Assembly: GCF_003254395.2 (NCBI RefSeq)
Contig: NC_037649.1
Coordinates: 6,915,032-6,979,031, forward strand
Source of the DNA: Apis mellifera
Taxonomy: Eukaryota > Arthropoda > Insecta > Hymenoptera > Apidae
Length of the DNA stretch: 64,000 nucleotides
Direction: 5' to 3'
Shown here: piece by piece, positions 62,265 to 64,000 of the stretch
Position numbering within the stretch: position 1 is the first letter of the stretch
Layout: the number at the start of each line of letters is the position of its first letter
The notes under the pieces: model-generated
The model's database searches: none
Seen by the model: the letters and a program-made list of their open reading frames with translations, nothing else
What the model was told of the DNA's origin: nothing
Made by a program: the position numbers and the translations under genes

Positions 62265-63222
62265 TGATTCTTGACAAACTTATCAATATTATAGAATAAT
62301 TAAACTATCTTCCAAACTTTCTTACATAAATATACTTTTTGAAATATCTTATTCAACAATTTCTTCAAAAGTTATCAAAAGATCTTTCGAAAAAAGAATT
62401 CCAACTCGTTCCATCATCCAGTGAAAAAAAATTCCTTTGAATGATTTTTAACAAACTTATCAATATCAATATTATAGAATAATTAACTAAACTATCTTCT
62501 AAACTTTCTTGCATAAATATACTTCGTGAAATATCTTATTCAACAATTTACAATATCCTCAAAAGTTATCAAAAAATCGAAAGATCTTTCGAGAAAAGAA
62601 TTCCAACTCGTTCCATCATCCAGTAAAAAAAAATTCCTTTGAATGATTCTTGACAAACTTATCAATATCAATATTATAGAATAATTAACTAAACTATCCT
62701 CTAAATTTTTTTGCATAAATATACTTCGTAAAATATCTTATTCAATAATTTTTTCAAAAGTTATTAAAAGATCGAAAGATCTTTCGAAAAAAGAATTCCA
62801 ACTCGTTCCATCATTCGTTGAAAAGAAATTCCTCTGAATGATTCTTGACAAACTTATCAATACCAATATTATAGAATAATTAACTAAACTGTCTTCTAAA
62901 GTTTCTTGCATAAATATACTTCCTGAAATATTTTATTCAATAATTTTTTCAAAAGTTATTAAAAGATCGAAAGATCTTTCGAGAAAAGAATTCCAACTCG
63001 TTCCATTATTCGATGAAAAGAAATTCCTGAATGATTCTTGACAAACTTATCAATATCAATATTATAAATAATTAACTAAACTATCTTCTAAACTTTCTTG
63101 CATAAATATACTTCCTGAAATATCTTATTCAACAATTTATACAACATCCTCAAAAATTATCGAAAGATCTTTCGAAAAAAGAATTCCCAATCATTCCATC
63201 ACTCGTTGAAAAGAAATTCCTT
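62265..63222. repeat. Satellite-like array, 5 copies of 177-202 bp
   Basis: Copies start at 62265, 62442, 62644, 62839 and 63032, each near TGATTCTTGACAAACTTATC, and contain TAATTAACTAAACT or a close form. They carry AAAGATCTTTCG (often preceded by CG, making a dyad) and AGAATTCCAACTCGTTCC or a close form. Copies differ by scattered substitutions and small indels, and the array ends abruptly at GC-richer DNA near 63222. No frame is conserved across copies. Confidence 0.95.
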
Positions 63223-63618
63223 CGACGAAATTGTCCCAACAAACAAAATTCGTGGGACGAAAGATCAAAGCGTGGACCGGAAACGGAGCGACAAACGAGC
63301 CGGATTCGAAATGTTATCCGCGACATAACAGAGAAACACACACGAGGGCGTTTAAAAGGCCGAAAGAAATCGGCGGCGCTGGTGTTCCTTTCACCGAGCG
63401 AGCAACGGGCCATGCTACGGATCTCCGTGGATCGATGCGTGGAACCGGTCCAATGATTGTGATTCACGATCGAGCGCGGATCCCGAGTTTCAACCACCGG
63501 ATGAAATTGAATCGAACGAGCTCGATAATCGAGTTTCTCGTGGAAAACGTTTCCCTAGACGTACCTCAAATACACGTATATATATGGCTAATTAGAGTTG
63601 TACAATTCATTGGTAGGA
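63223..63618. other. GC-richer island after the satellite array
   Basis: Composition shifts sharply at the array edge. Frames stay open on both strands (152 codons plus at 63231-63689, 115 codons minus at 63150-63497) because stops are rare. Neither product has a recognised motif, and the plus frame begins with a non-ATG codon. Could be regulatory DNA. Confidence 0.35.
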
Positions 63619-63641
63619 AGAGGAGAGAGAGAGAGAGAGAA
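63619..63641. repeat. (GA)n microsatellite
   Basis: About ten GA units. Confidence 0.93.
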
Positions 63642-64000
63642 ATTACGGGATTTCGTCGAGGTTGTTCACCGGTTCGTCAATTAGGATAGAGACTGGTTAA
63701 GGATTGTACGAAGGAGAAAAGTTCTTTTAACGGGGGAGAAAATGTGTGTGTTTGATAGATTATTAAGGTAGAAAGGCGGATCGAGTGGATGGAAATCGCA
63801 TTTCTGTTCACGGCTCGTTTTTAAGAAGATGGATAAGTTTTGTAATTATCCTTATATGCGGATAAAGTCGTAATTTTATTATATCGGTTGAAAATTTTTA
63901 GAATTGGAAAAAAATATGTGATTTCTTTCTCCTCTCGATACGATAGGTAAAATTGTTATTGAAACACTGGGCCAATATTGGATTTTGATAAATGATGTAA
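63642..64000. other. Non-coding stretch at the window end
   Basis: AT-rich and without recognised features; continues past the window. Confidence 0.6.

Noticed and set aside
1..64000. CRISPR arrays, operons, ribosome-binding sites and other prokaryotic systems
   Set aside because: Composition, microsatellites and lack of dense coding show this is animal nuclear DNA; no regularly spaced identical short repeats were seen.
1..64000. Telomeric TTAGG arrays or mariner-type ends known from bees
   Set aside because: No tandem TTAGG and no recognisable mariner terminal repeat or transposase frame was found.

Overview
This window reads as nuclear DNA of an insect, most likely a bee or another hymenopteran (Apis-like). 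By eye it is strongly AT-rich yet full of CpG-containing words such as TCGA, ACGT and CGTT. That pairing is known for bee genomes and unusual for most AT-rich animal DNA. The species call is an inference from composition; no diagnostic gene was found to confirm it.

I found no protein-coding gene, tRNA, rRNA or recognised microRNA that I can defend. The open frames (up to about 220 codons) are interrupted, rich in residues encoded by homopurine or homopyrimidine runs (K/E/R, F/S/L), unrelated to any family I know, and lack convincing splice or start context. The best description is one long intergenic or intronic stretch: an AT-rich background with many simple repeats and several more GC-rich islands (around 2.4-2.7, 14.4-15.05, 16.95-17.28, 26.45-26.65, 41.2-41.5, 42.33-42.65, 52.4-52.9, 54.7-55.05, 55.3-55.6 and 63.2-63.6 kb). 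Those islands could be cis-regulatory DNA or unrecognised short or untranslated exons.

The clearest structure is repetitive and palindromic. Tandem arrays occur at 14.23-14.39 (2 x ~83 bp), 15.08-15.73 (3 x 190-245 bp), 38.10-38.78 (3 x ~225 bp), 42.60-42.98 (2 x 189 bp, two differences), 53.92-54.35 (2 x ~220 bp) and 62.27-63.22 kb (5 x ~190 bp). Large inverted structures occur at 29.89-30.19 kb (a fold-back with ~80-bp arms, one arm carrying an AT-rich insertion) and 51.56/52.25 kb (72-bp arms about 93% identical around a ~545-bp spacer). Smaller hairpins too well paired to dismiss sit at 33.66-33.73 (precursor-microRNA size), 53.75-53.80 (nested stems) and 39.18-39.21 kb (26-bp near-perfect palindrome).

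No set of genes works together here. The candidates for something new are non-coding: the two long inverted repeats as possible sources of double-stranded RNA or as non-autonomous transposon relics, the 71-nt hairpin, and tandem blocks that happen to preserve a reading frame. All of these need sequence searches or small-RNA data to settle.
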